DNA of 64,000 nucleotides from assembly GCA_013289045.1 (NCBI GenBank), contig JABDAU010000010.1, positions 1-64,000 of the forward strand. Reading direction: 5' to 3'. Each line of letters opens with the position of its first letter. Position 1 is the first letter of the stretch. The notes below the pieces were generated by a model that was given only the letters and a program-made list of their open reading frames with translations, did not search any database and had not been told where the DNA came from. This DNA comes from Bacteroidota bacterium. GTDB lineage: Bacteria > Bacteroidota > Bacteroidia > Sphingobacteriales > Sphingobacteriaceae. The position numbers and the translations under genes were made by a program. Of this stretch, positions 8,463-18,329 are shown in pieces.

Positions 8463-9680
8463 GTGAAATTGCTGCGTACAATATGCGTTTTTTGTTTGCT
8501 AAGCTGCTCTTTTTTTACGGCCCATGCACAATCTTTCGATCTTATAAAATATCGTAAGCATATCACCATGCCTTTTCGCATCATCCGTAACATGATTGTT
8601 ATTAAGGTGCGGATAAACGACAAAGGGCCCTTTAATTTTATATTGGACACGGGTGTGGGGATGATGATCATTACAGATCCTACATTGGTTGATTCCATTA
8701 ACATCGCATCCAAACACATTATAAAAATTCCGGGTTTGGGCGAGGGGGATGATGCCGAAGCTTATATTACATCGCCTTTAAGTGTTGAGATGCAGGGCCT
8801 GGTGAGCAATGAAGTGAGCGCTGCCATATTAAAGAAGGATCATTTCAATCTTTCAAATTATGCCGGTATTCCTATCCACGGTTTGCTGGGTTACGAATTT
8901 TTTTCCAGCCTGGCGGTGAAGATTGATTTTGCAGACAGTACATTATCTATTTGCCGGCCCAAAGATCTCCATCCATATGGCAAATCGTTCAAAATACCTT
9001 TATCGATAGAAGACCACAAGCCATATCTCCATGCTAATGTCACGTATCCCAACGGAAAACAGCAGGATTGCAAGCTTGTGGTAGATATTGGCGCCGGTCA
9101 CCCTGTATCCATAGAAGACCTGGTGAAGATAAACGGCCTGCCGCCAAAATACATTGCTGCTAACCTTGGAATAGGTCTTAACGGCCCGATAAACGGCTAT
9201 ATCAGTCGTATAAGGTCTATCAGTATCGGAAAATTTACCATCACCGATGTTTTGGCATCTTTCCCGGATAGTACCGAAAAGATCAACACTTCGGTACCGC
9301 GCGATGGTAACCTGGGCATTGGTATACTCAAGCGGTTTAATGTGATATTTGATTATGCCGACAGTGTGATGTACCTCAAACCCGGACTGTTAAAGGATGA
9401 GCCCTTTGAGCACGACATGAGCGGGCTTGAATATTATGCCACAGGCGACGATTACCAGCACGTGGTGATCAGCCGGGTTGAACCTGGTTCGGCGGGGGAT
9501 GCTGTAGGGCTTGAACGGGGGGACGAGATCATTTCTATTAATTTCAAGCCGGTATCAAAAATGAACCTCGAAGAGATCGATGCCTTATTTAAATCGAGAG
9601 ATAACCGCAGTATCCTGCTGGAGGTTTATCACGATAACAGGTACGACAACGTGATACTCACCTTAAAAAAGCGAATATAA
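8463..9680 (+). CDS. Secreted retropepsin-like aspartyl protease with C-terminal PDZ domain
   Basis: FNFILDTGVGMMIITD, LLGYEFFSSLAVKIDF, LVVDIGAGHP, PDZ region VVISRVEPGSAGDAVGLERGDEIISIN. The listed ORF starts at 8367; GTG at 8463 gives a cleaner signal peptide. Confidence 0.85.
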   Translation: MKLLRTICVFCLLSCSFFTAHAQSFDLIKYRKHITMPFRIIRNMIVIKVRINDKGPFNFILDTGVGMMIITDPTLVDSINIASKHIIKIPGLGEGDDAEAYITSPLSVEMQGLVSNEVSAAILKKDHFNLSNYAGIPIHGLLGYEFFSSLAVKIDFADSTLSICRPKDLHPYGKSFKIPLSIEDHKPYLHANVTYPNGKQQDCKLVVDIGAGHPVSIEDLVKINGLPPKYIAANLGIGLNGPINGYISRIRSISIGKFTITDVLASFPDSTEKINTSVPRDGNLGIGILKRFNVIFDYADSVMYLKPGLLKDEPFEHDMSGLEYYATGDDYQHVVISRVEPGSAGDAVGLERGDEIISINFKPVSKMNLEEIDALFKSRDNRSILLEVYHDNRYDNVILTLKKRI

Positions 9681-9700
9681 TTTGCCGCCGGCATCGCGGG

Positions 9701-9973
9701 TTATTTTAGCTGGCTGATATTTTCGAAAAATGCTGTTTGCAGGTCAAGCAGCGAACGCACATTTATCTTCTCGCCATACATATCAAAACAAAGGAATTGG
9801 GCTTGCCTGGCATCGTTGTTTTTTGCCTGTTCAATAAAATTGAACGTTTCAAAAAAATAATGATTGGTGGTAACGTTAGCTTTCTTGTCGGTTTGCGAAG
9901 CATTAAGCCGGAAACCGATGCTATCCATCCAGCGATGCACCTTTGCGTGCAGGTTAGTTGTTATACTTTTCAT
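9701..9973 (-). CDS. Small hypothetical protein
   Basis: 90-aa ORF; overlaps 9737..10078 on the opposite strand. Composition favours this one. Confidence 0.45.
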   Translation of the reverse strand: MKSITTNLHAKVHRWMDSIGFRLNASQTDKKANVTTNHYFFETFNFIEQAKNNDARQAQFLCFDMYGEKINVRSLLDLQTAFFENISQLK

Positions 9974-10174
9974 ATTGGGGCAGATTTTCTTAACGCTAAC
10001 GAAAAATTAGAATCAAATGTTTCAACCTATACGAAAAAGTTACAAACAGGTGTTTATTATTTAGGTGGAATACTTTAAAGGATGTTAAACCATAGTTAAA
10101 TGCCCCATAAAAATTTAGTTGTAACAAATTTATTTAAGTTTCCGTAGAAGAGCGATAGTTTAAAAAAAGATACC

Positions 10175-10939
10175 ATGATGAAACTTAAACTCTCGCTGTT
10201 AATTGTATTACTATGTGCAATCACGATAAGTGCCTGCAGAAAAGATAAAACGCCCGGCCCAGCCGGCGATAATGGTTCAACCGGCGCCACGGGTTCAACC
10301 GGCTCAACCGGAGATACAGGCCCGCAAGGCGCTACCGGCCCAACAGGCCCTTCAGGTGGCCCGACCGGTGCAACTGGCGCTACAGGAGCCACTGGTGCAA
10401 CCGGAGCTACGGGAAATAACGGAACAAATGGTTCTACCGGCGCTACAGGAAATAACGGAACCAATGGTTCTACCGGTGCAACGGGAAATAATGGTACAAA
10501 TGGTTCTACCGGTGCAACGGGTGCAACAGGCACAGCTGGTTCAACGGGCGCTACAGGCGCAACCGGAGCAGCAGGCCCTGGTGCAGCAAGTTATCTCATC
10601 ACCGACAAGGATATTTCATTGGTGGGTACACGGCTTAACGTGCCGGCCATCACTGCAGATATTGTTAACGAAGGCGTAGTACTGGTTTACTTCAGGCCAA
10701 CCGGAACCACAGGCGTATATTACGCTTTGCCTTACAGTGAGGCAGGCGCTACCATCACTGTTAAAGATATGGGCGTAGGTTATATCGAGATTTCCTCAAG
10801 CCAAAACGAAACCGGCCTTGATTTCAGGATCGTTGTAATAGCAGGCACTTCGCTTACAGACCTTTCAGCGCTTCATCCGAATATCAATTTTAATAACTAT
10901 AGCCAGGTAGCTTCATTGTTCCGCCTTGGTAAATTATAA
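10175..10939 (+). CDS. Collagen-like (Gly-X-Thr/Gly-X-Y) repeat lipoprotein
   Basis: Lipobox-like TISAC at the N-terminus; [28 protein letters not shown]...([12 protein letters not shown])n; globular C-terminal domain. Confidence 0.9.
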   Translation: MMKLKLSLLIVLLCAITISACRKDKTPGPAGDNGSTGATGSTGSTGDTGPQGATGPTGPSGGPTGATGATGATGATGATGNNGTNGSTGATGNNGTNGSTGATGNNGTNGSTGATGATGTAGSTGATGATGAAGPGAASYLITDKDISLVGTRLNVPAITADIVNEGVVLVYFRPTGTTGVYYALPYSEAGATITVKDMGVGYIEISSSQNETGLDFRIVVIAGTSLTDLSALHPNINFNNYSQVASLFRLGKL

Positions 10940-10977
10940 ATAATAATAAGTACACGACCTCTTATTAATTATATCAT

Positions 10978-11004
10978 GAAAGCCGGCTCAATGTCGGCTT
11001 TTTC
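10978..11004 (+). terminator. Hairpin terminator after the collagen-like gene
   Basis: aaagccggctcaatgtcggctttttcattttt. Confidence 0.7.
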
Positions 11005-11127
11005 ATTTTTAGTAACAATTAAATGATTTGTATGTAACAATGATATGATTGTTAGTCAATTAAGGCCAATAAATGCAACCTTTGCGCATAATTGTTGTTG
11101 CTGCACTAAAACCGCTTTATATATTTT

Positions 11128-14091
11128 ATGAAACCATTTATTTTGACATTATCTGTAATATTAATATCTGTAATACACTCCTTTGGGCAAACCGGGAGGG
11201 ATGTAACAGGCTTGATTATGGATACTACCAAAACAACCATACCCGGCGCTACTGTCATCCTTACTTCTGATATAAAAACCGATAGCACTGCATTAGCAGC
11301 TGATGTTAACGGCAAATTTGCATTTCACAATATCAAAGGCACCAAAATAACCATCTCGGTGGCTTCCGTAGGTTATTCGCCAATTCGCAAACATTTTACA
11401 CTGGCAAACGACGGGCAGAATGCATCCGCCGGTGTGATCGTATTGCATACCGAGTCGAACATGCTTACCCAGGTAACCATACATGATGTTAACGCCATAA
11501 CCTTTAAAGAAGACACTACCGAATACAAGGCAAGCGCCTACCCCGTGCGTGCAAATGCGCCGGTTGAGGACGTGATAAAGAAACTGCCCGGCGTGGATGT
11601 GGACATCAACGGCAACATTACTACACAAGGTAAGCAGGTAACAAAAGTACGTATCAACGGTAAAGACTTTATGGGCGGCGATGTGCAATCCATCACCAAA
11701 AACCTGCCTGCCGACGTAATAGAAAACATCCAGATGATAGATGATTATGGCGATGCGGCAAACCTTACCGGTGTAAAAACAGGCGACCCGAATAAGATCA
11801 TGAATATCACTATCCGCAAGGATAAGAATTATGGCTACAGCCTGCAGGCAACTGGTGGCGATGGCGCCGACCTGCTGCCAAAAGACCAGGGCATAGCCGA
11901 TCAAAACCGTTACCTGGGCACGCTAAACAGCTTCATTTTTAATGGCGACCAGCAAATAGCCGTTTTGGGTAGTTTAAATAATACCAACGTAAATACATTC
12001 TCATACGGGTCGACCGGCGGCGGTGGCGGCGGATTTGCCGGTGGTGGTTTCGGCGGCGCCGGATTTGGCGGCGGCGGCGGCGGTCGTGGTAATGCATCGA
12101 GAGGTGCGGGCAATACCGGTTCGCTCATTACTGCGGCAAACGGTATTACTAATGCACACTCATTAGGCGCCAACTTCCGCGACCAGTGGGGTAAAAACCT
12201 GGTGGTGTATGGCAGTTACAGTTTCTCAGACAACGACGTGTATACCAATAGTACCACACAACAGCAAAACGTTTCCAGTACCACCAACAATCAACAAAGT
12301 AACGAGCACGATGCCAACATGAACCACCGCTTTACCTGGAACATGGAATGGACACCCGATACCAGCAACTATGTAAAGATTACGCCGACATTCAGCTACG
12401 CAAGCACTACCACGCGCGAAACCGAGATCGACTCGATATCAAGCGGTGGTAACTTAGCGAGTTTGGTTAACCAAAATAATTACGCAACCTCAAACTCGCC
12501 AAGTTTTGGGTTGACTGTGATGTATAATCACAAATTCCATAAGCGCCACAATTTTAATGCTACGGTAACGGCCAGCTCCACTACCAGTAATTCATATTCA
12601 AACCCGCTCAGCAACTATATAGTTGGCGCACCCTTAAGTGCTGCCGACCAGGAGATCAGCACCTATAGCCGCACTAACAGTATCGGTACCACCTTATCGT
12701 ACCTTTCGCCATTAAGCCATAATGCATTTTTGGAGTTTAATTATTCCTTCAATTACTCGTCGACCAATAACGATAAAGTAACAGATACCAGCACCAGCAT
12801 ACCGCCGATAGCATACTTCAGTTCGGACAGCGCACTGACCAACCGCTATAATTTTACTTTCATAACCAACCGTTTCGGTGTGAACTATCGCGTAGTGCAT
12901 ACCAAATATAATTATGTGTTAGGTGTTGGCGTACAGCCTTCAGAATTAAACGGTACATCGCTTACAACAGGCAACCAAACACATGTAAACAGTTTCGACT
13001 TTATCCCGACAGCCCGTTTTGTTTACAACTTCTCACGGAGCCATACCTTGATGTTCTATTATAACGGGTCGAATGCCGCGCCGAGTTTCTCGCAATTGCA
13101 GCCGGTTATCGATAAGTCGAACCCCCTATATCCTGTTGAGGGTAACCCCAACCTTAACCCGCAGTTCACCAATAATATAATGCTGCGCTACAACTCGTTT
13201 GATTTTGGTACGGGCAATGCCTTGTTCACCAATATCAGCTACCAGCAAGTGAGCAATTTCATTACTACAAATGCGGTAACCTATAAAAATCAACCGGTCG
13301 GCAGTAATTTTGCTAATAATACCATCCTGACGCAATACCTCAATGTACCGGGCAACGGTTACAGCGATCTTTCCGGCGGTTTTGTTTATTCAAAACCATG
13401 GGATGCACGTAAGTACACCCTGTCATTAACCGGCCAGGTAGCCTACACAAACACGGTTAACTATCTAACAACAGTTAACGGTACCGATTCACTGGCGCAA
13501 CGCAACAACTCAAAAAACCTGCAATTTTCGCCGGGCTTAAAGTTCCGTGTTGATATACAGGATCACGTAGACGTGCAGTTGTGGACACAATACTCCATTA
13601 ACCATACGAATAATACCGTATCCGATTCGTTGCTCACCAGTGCCGACAATACACGTACCTGGAGCATTTTCTTTAATGGTAAAAACTATTTTGGCGATTG
13701 GACATTCAGCTACGATTACGAAAAATATATTTATTACGGTTACGCAAAAAGCTTGAGCGTTACCAATCCGAACATCCTGAACGTATACCTGGAGCGCCGC
13801 TTTATGAAAAACAATATGGCGACCATCCGTTTTGCGGTATACGATTTGTTTAACCAGAACACCGGTTTCTCAGAAACAGCAACACCAAGCTCTATCACCG
13901 AAACACACGTTAACAGGCTTGCCCGTTATTACCTGGCAACGTTAACCATCAGGCTGCAAAAATTTGCGGGCAAAGCGCCGATTGATGACCGTCAGATGCG
14001 CAGAGGTAACCGCAGCGGCGGTGGTTTCCCTGGTCCGGGCGGCGGTGGTGGTCCCGGTGGCGGCGGCGGCCCAGGCCCGGGTGGTATGTAA
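11128..14091 (+). CDS. TonB-dependent receptor-like outer membrane beta-barrel protein with N-terminal carboxypeptidase-regulatory-like domain
   Basis: Signal peptide; VTGLIMDTTKTTIPGATVILTSD...FHNIKGTKITISVASVGY; plug-like APVEDVIKKLPGVDVDINGNITTQGKQVTKVRINGKDF; long beta-barrel; Gly-rich loop and Gly/Pro-rich tail. Confidence 0.88.
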   Translation: MKPFILTLSVILISVIHSFGQTGRDVTGLIMDTTKTTIPGATVILTSDIKTDSTALAADVNGKFAFHNIKGTKITISVASVGYSPIRKHFTLANDGQNASAGVIVLHTESNMLTQVTIHDVNAITFKEDTTEYKASAYPVRANAPVEDVIKKLPGVDVDINGNITTQGKQVTKVRINGKDFMGGDVQSITKNLPADVIENIQMIDDYGDAANLTGVKTGDPNKIMNITIRKDKNYGYSLQATGGDGADLLPKDQGIADQNRYLGTLNSFIFNGDQQIAVLGSLNNTNVNTFSYGSTGGGGGGFAGGGFGGAGFGGGGGGRGNASRGAGNTGSLITAANGITNAHSLGANFRDQWGKNLVVYGSYSFSDNDVYTNSTTQQQNVSSTTNNQQSNEHDANMNHRFTWNMEWTPDTSNYVKITPTFSYASTTTRETEIDSISSGGNLASLVNQNNYATSNSPSFGLTVMYNHKFHKRHNFNATVTASSTTSNSYSNPLSNYIVGAPLSAADQEISTYSRTNSIGTTLSYLSPLSHNAFLEFNYSFNYSSTNNDKVTDTSTSIPPIAYFSSDSALTNRYNFTFITNRFGVNYRVVHTKYNYVLGVGVQPSELNGTSLTTGNQTHVNSFDFIPTARFVYNFSRSHTLMFYYNGSNAAPSFSQLQPVIDKSNPLYPVEGNPNLNPQFTNNIMLRYNSFDFGTGNALFTNISYQQVSNFITTNAVTYKNQPVGSNFANNTILTQYLNVPGNGYSDLSGGFVYSKPWDARKYTLSLTGQVAYTNTVNYLTTVNGTDSLAQRNNSKNLQFSPGLKFRVDIQDHVDVQLWTQYSINHTNNTVSDSLLTSADNTRTWSIFFNGKNYFGDWTFSYDYEKYIYYGYAKSLSVTNPNILNVYLERRFMKNNMATIRFAVYDLFNQNTGFSETATPSSITETHVNRLARYYLATLTIRLQKFAGKAPIDDRQMRRGNRSGGGFPGPGGGGGPGGGGGPGPGGM

Positions 14092-14121
14092 TACCAGGCA
14101 ACAGCAGATCAGCGTATACAG

Positions 14122-14154
14122 AAAAGCCCCCGTTCATTTTGAACGGGGGCTTTT
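14122..14154. terminator. Bidirectional hairpin terminator
   Basis: aaaagcccccgttc-atttt-gaacgggggctttt between convergent genes. Confidence 0.85.
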
Positions 14155-14173
14155 ACATTTTAGCTTTATCGGA

Positions 14174-14545
14174 TTATTTAACGAGTACGTTATTGATCAC
14201 GCGCTCCAATTCTTCAAGATCGAATGGTTTGGCCAGGTAGCTTTCGGCGCCGGCATGGTCTGCCAGCAGTTGGATATCGCTATTGGCCGAAAAATAGATT
14301 ACGGGAATAGTCTTTAATGTTTGATGATTTTTGAGCGCCTGTGTGGCGATGATACCGCCCTCGTCGGGGATCCAGTTATCCATCAAAATCACATCCGGCG
14401 CAACATCGGATACCTTGTCTACAATGTTATTGCAGTTGGTGAAAGTTTTTACATCCCATCCCTGCTCTTCTAAAATATAAGTGCAGATAGATAGAATATC
14501 CTCATCATCATCAAATATGATGATCTTTTTACCTTGGTCGTTCAT
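14174..14545 (-). CDS. Single-domain response regulator (CheY-like receiver)
   Basis: KKIIIFDDDEDILSICTYILEE, PDVILMDNWIPDEGG, PVIYFSAN, YLAKPFDLEEL. Confidence 0.92.
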   Translation of the reverse strand: MNDQGKKIIIFDDDEDILSICTYILEEQGWDVKTFTNCNNIVDKVSDVAPDVILMDNWIPDEGGIIATQALKNHQTLKTIPVIYFSANSDIQLLADHAGAESYLAKPFDLEELERVINNVLVK

Positions 14546-14657
14546 TAGGCAGAGACGGAAATAGTATGTGAATCTATATATTACTTTTCAAATCAGCAAA
14601 CAATTTGCTTGCGAGGATCGGGATATTATATTGAAATTCAATTGGGTATTAAACGAA

Positions 14658-14692
14658 AAAAGCCCGGTGTTTGTTTGCGCCGGGCTTTCTTA
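14658..14692. terminator. Hairpin terminator
   Basis: aaagcccggtgtttgtttgcgccgggctttct. Confidence 0.75.
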
Positions 14693-14720
14693 TTAACAAA
14701 TATTTTACGAAAAGATCATT

Positions 14721-15968
14721 TTATAACTCGATATCGGCGGATTCTTCTTCCATTGCCAACCCAGGCTTCATATTTGTCTGGTTTTTATCCCTGAAAAGCA
14801 ACAGGAACACCAATAATACAACGAACGCTATCGCGCCCGGAATAAGCCATATGCTTTGCCAATCGTGTGATGTAGCTGTTTTGTAGTGATCGACGATAGG
14901 GCCGGATATGGTAAAGCCGATGAGCATACCCACGCCATAAGTTGCCAGCGTAATAAAACCCTGTGCCGAGTTTTTGTAGCGCTCACCGGCCAGGTTATCG
15001 GTATAGATCTGCCCGGCAACAAAGAAGAAATCATAACAAACGCCATGGATAATAATACCGGCTAACAGCATCCAGTAATTGCTGTCGGCATTCCCATAAG
15101 CGAAAAACACATATCGCAGCGCCCATGCGATCATGCCCATGGCCAGCATATATTTAACACCCATCCGTACAAAGAAAAATGGCATAGCGATCATGAAGCC
15201 AAGTTCAGAGTATTGTCCAAGGGTCTGTATACCGGCTGCTGCTTTTACGCCAACTTCGTTTAAAAAGAGATTGGTAAAATTATAGTAAAATGCCAGTGGA
15301 ATACAAATAGCTACAGATGCCAGGAAAAATACCAGGTATGATTTGTTTTTTAACAAACCGATAGCATCCAATCCGATGATGTCACCAACAGATGTTTTTT
15401 GACCACGCTTTGCGGGCGGGGTATCGGGAAGTGAAAATGATAACAATCCCAATAATAGTGAAGCCACTGCAGCTATGGTAAATGTTAATCCCAACGAACC
15501 GCTTTTTTCCCAGCCTAAAATGCCTATAAGCATACCGGCAATGATCCAGCCAATAGTGCCGCAAATGCGTACAGGCGGGAACTCTTTGGCAGGATTAAGC
15601 ATCTGCTTGAACGATATGGTATTTACAAGTGCCAGTGTTGGCATGTATATGATCATGTATGACAATATCAGCGGATAAAAACCAGAAAAATCTGTTGCCC
15701 GGCTGGCGAGAAACATAAGGCCTGCGCCGATAAGGTGCAACACCCCCAATATTTTTTGCGCCGAAAAATATTTGTCAGCTATCAAACCGATAATAAAAGG
15801 GGCAAGGATAGCGCCCAGTGCCTGCGTGGCATAAGCCGTTGCATTTTGCGTGCCTGTAGCATTCAGTGTCTTGCTGAGGTAAGTGCCCATTGTTACAAAC
15901 CATGCACCCCAGATAAAGAACTGGAGAAACATCATGGTTGAAAGTTTAAACCGGATAGCTGCTGTCAT
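14721..15968 (-). CDS. Nucleoside:H+ symporter-type MFS transporter
   Basis: MFLQFFIWGAWFVTMGTYLSKTL, LGAILAPFIIGLIADKYFSAQKILGVLHL, multi-TM protein. Confidence 0.85.
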   Translation of the reverse strand: MTAAIRFKLSTMMFLQFFIWGAWFVTMGTYLSKTLNATGTQNATAYATQALGAILAPFIIGLIADKYFSAQKILGVLHLIGAGLMFLASRATDFSGFYPLILSYMIIYMPTLALVNTISFKQMLNPAKEFPPVRICGTIGWIIAGMLIGILGWEKSGSLGLTFTIAAVASLLLGLLSFSLPDTPPAKRGQKTSVGDIIGLDAIGLLKNKSYLVFFLASVAICIPLAFYYNFTNLFLNEVGVKAAAGIQTLGQYSELGFMIAMPFFFVRMGVKYMLAMGMIAWALRYVFFAYGNADSNYWMLLAGIIIHGVCYDFFFVAGQIYTDNLAGERYKNSAQGFITLATYGVGMLIGFTISGPIVDHYKTATSHDWQSIWLIPGAIAFVVLLVFLLLFRDKNQTNMKPGLAMEEESADIEL

Positions 15969-16094
15969 GATCTGTAAGCGTTTTTGGTTAAGTGTATTTT
16001 TATTCGACTAAAAGGTTTTTTGAATTGGAGTTGCTAATATAAATGTTTGCTTTAATTATGCAACGGCTTATTCCGCGCGAACAGTGCTTGTCGC

Positions 16095-18314
16095 TTATTT
16101 TTTACCAATTGCGTTCAATTCATCCATGGTCCAACTTTTAGTTCGGCCCGCAGTTTGCTCCCTTATCTTTTTCACCATCTCCGCAGTAACAGTAGGCGCT
16201 TTATTGCCCATGGAGTTACGGATATAGCTCAATGCCGATGCAATGTAAGTATCGTCGTTACCATTCAGCGGCGGCATGGTATTGGCATAGGTTTTACCGT
16301 CAACCGGGCCTGTCAACCCATAAAGCAAAATGCGGATGAGCTTATCCGGGTCGGAATTTACATCCTTGTTAGCGGCAAGTGGCGGCGCAGGCAGCATAGC
16401 GGTGCCATTAATTATTCCTTTACCATCCTGCCCGTGGCAACTGGCGCACAGACCTTTAAATATCACTTCGCCGTTGGTGATGAGCAGCCTGTCGGCCTCG
16501 CGCATCATTTGCTCTTTTTTTCGCAGTGCTTCGGCAGCGGCAAGCTCGGCATCATATTTTTTTTGCGATTGAACCAACACAGGATTGTCCGGCCGGTTCA
16601 CCAGGTCGCGGATAATATTTTGTGCTTGTGGGTTTTTAGCGTACCGCATAGAAAGCCCTAACTGTGTACGTACATCCGGGCTCGGGTCGTTTGTCATTGC
16701 TGCCAGGCGGGTAATCAGGCTGCCGTCATCGCCCTGCATCAAATCTTCGCTTGCCCATATCGCATTTTTGCGCACATGCCAGTCCTCATCTTTCAGCGCG
16801 CGGAATAATATTTCTTTATTCAAAGCATGTAAACCATCCAGAGTCCATAAAGCATGTATGCGTCCCAGCGATGGATTCCCCGCCTGCGTTAAATTTTCCA
16901 AAGCCGGCACCACTGATTTATCTCCGCGCAGCACGATCAGCTTTTGTGCATTGTCGCGCCACCAGCCATTTGGGCTGGATAAATACTGTACCAGTTCGGC
17001 GCTGCTTTGCTCCAGCATGTGCGGGCGCTCTTTATTCGGCCTGATATGATCGGCAACGATACGATAGATCCGGCCGCGGCCAACATTCTTCTCCAGGCCT
17101 TTTTTCAATATCTGCGGACGCAGGTAGCTTCCCTGCGGCGTCCAGGCGCTTTCCTGTATAATGCCGTGGTACATATCCACAATATACAGGCAGCCGTCAG
17201 GCCCGGTAACGGTATTCACCGGGCGAAAGTTCATGTCAGACGATGCCAGGAACTCCTGCCTGTCGTAAGCATTGGTGAGCATCGTCATGCCCAAGCTGTC
17301 GCTAACTTTTGCCCTACGGATCAAACGCCCAACCGGCTCGCAGATCAGCAGGTCACCTTCCAGGTCATGGGGTAAACGGTCGCCGCGGTAAACGGACTGC
17401 CCGGTGCATGCGGTGAAATGATTCAGCGTGCTGTCCTTACGCAAACGCATCGGGCCGCCCTGCACATCCGGCGTAGCAATGATGGGCCAGGGCTCCATAA
17501 AATTACCCACCAGCTGGCCCGGCATATCAAAATAGCCGTAATAAGGGTTTTGCTGGAAATTGAGCGCGGGTACTTCACCGCCGGCCGATGAAAAATATAA
17601 ACGGCCATAATCGTCATAGGTCAAACCCCATTGCCCGCCCGGCGACTCGCGCATGGAATCCGGCACCAATTGGTCACCGGTAAATTGATAACGCAGCGGA
17701 TCGACCGTTACATAAATACGGTTATCTATATTCCATATCAAACCGCTTTTTTGGTGTTCGAGATTTTTGTTGTCCTTACTGTCGTTTTTATAAACCAGCT
17801 TTTTCACATCGGCAATGCCATCGCCGTTGGTGTCCTCGTAGCTGTAAATATTGTTGGAATAGGTTTCATTTACCAGGATGCGGTTATCCAGCGGCAATAT
17901 CATGCGCGGCATCACCAGGTCCTTGGCAAAAATGGTGGCCTTGTCCATCACGCCGTCCCCATCGGTATCTTCCATCCGCACGATCTGGCACGAAGGCTTG
18001 CCTTCGCCGGTGCCATCCACATCGCGCATATAGGTGTTCATTTCGGCAACATACAATCGGCCATCCCCATCCCAGGCAATGGCTACCGGCTGGCTCACCA
18101 TCGGCTCGGCTGAAATCAGTTGTAAATGATAGCCTTTGGGCAGGTACATGTGCTTCATGCTCTCCTCGGGCGATAAGGCAACCGACGATGGATGCTCGTT
18201 CACCAAAATGCGGCCATTGGCATCACGCTGCACGGGGTATTGCCGTTCCTTACAGGTATAAATGAATATCGACAAACCGATGGCGCCGATGATCAAAGGT
18301 TTTTTTGCTTTCAT
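16095..18314 (-). CDS. PVC-type heme-binding / membrane-bound dehydrogenase-like c-type cytochrome lipoprotein
   Basis: AIAWDGDGRLYVAEMNTYMRDVDGTGEGKPSCQIVRMEDTDGDGVMDKATIFAKDL; HEAT-like middle; C-terminal heme motif CASCHGQDGKG. Confidence 0.88.
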   Translation of the reverse strand: MKAKKPLIIGAIGLSIFIYTCKERQYPVQRDANGRILVNEHPSSVALSPEESMKHMYLPKGYHLQLISAEPMVSQPVAIAWDGDGRLYVAEMNTYMRDVDGTGEGKPSCQIVRMEDTDGDGVMDKATIFAKDLVMPRMILPLDNRILVNETYSNNIYSYEDTNGDGIADVKKLVYKNDSKDNKNLEHQKSGLIWNIDNRIYVTVDPLRYQFTGDQLVPDSMRESPGGQWGLTYDDYGRLYFSSAGGEVPALNFQQNPYYGYFDMPGQLVGNFMEPWPIIATPDVQGGPMRLRKDSTLNHFTACTGQSVYRGDRLPHDLEGDLLICEPVGRLIRRAKVSDSLGMTMLTNAYDRQEFLASSDMNFRPVNTVTGPDGCLYIVDMYHGIIQESAWTPQGSYLRPQILKKGLEKNVGRGRIYRIVADHIRPNKERPHMLEQSSAELVQYLSSPNGWWRDNAQKLIVLRGDKSVVPALENLTQAGNPSLGRIHALWTLDGLHALNKEILFRALKDEDWHVRKNAIWASEDLMQGDDGSLITRLAAMTNDPSPDVRTQLGLSMRYAKNPQAQNIIRDLVNRPDNPVLVQSQKKYDAELAAAEALRKKEQMMREADRLLITNGEVIFKGLCASCHGQDGKGIINGTAMLPAPPLAANKDVNSDPDKLIRILLYGLTGPVDGKTYANTMPPLNGNDDTYIASALSYIRNSMGNKAPTVTAEMVKKIREQTAGRTKSWTMDELNAIGKK

Positions 18315-18329
18315 GATAAGGGGATTAGC

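Noticed and set aside
10096-10533. Antisense ORF rich in [10 protein letters not shown] repeats, and the 10230..10679 frame
   Set aside because: They are mirrors of the collagen-like coding repeats in other frames; no independent start or domain support.
11910-12173. Proline-rich antisense ORF (PPPPPPNPAPPKPPPANPPPPPP)
   Set aside because: It is the reverse complement of the Gly-rich loop of the TonB-type receptor.
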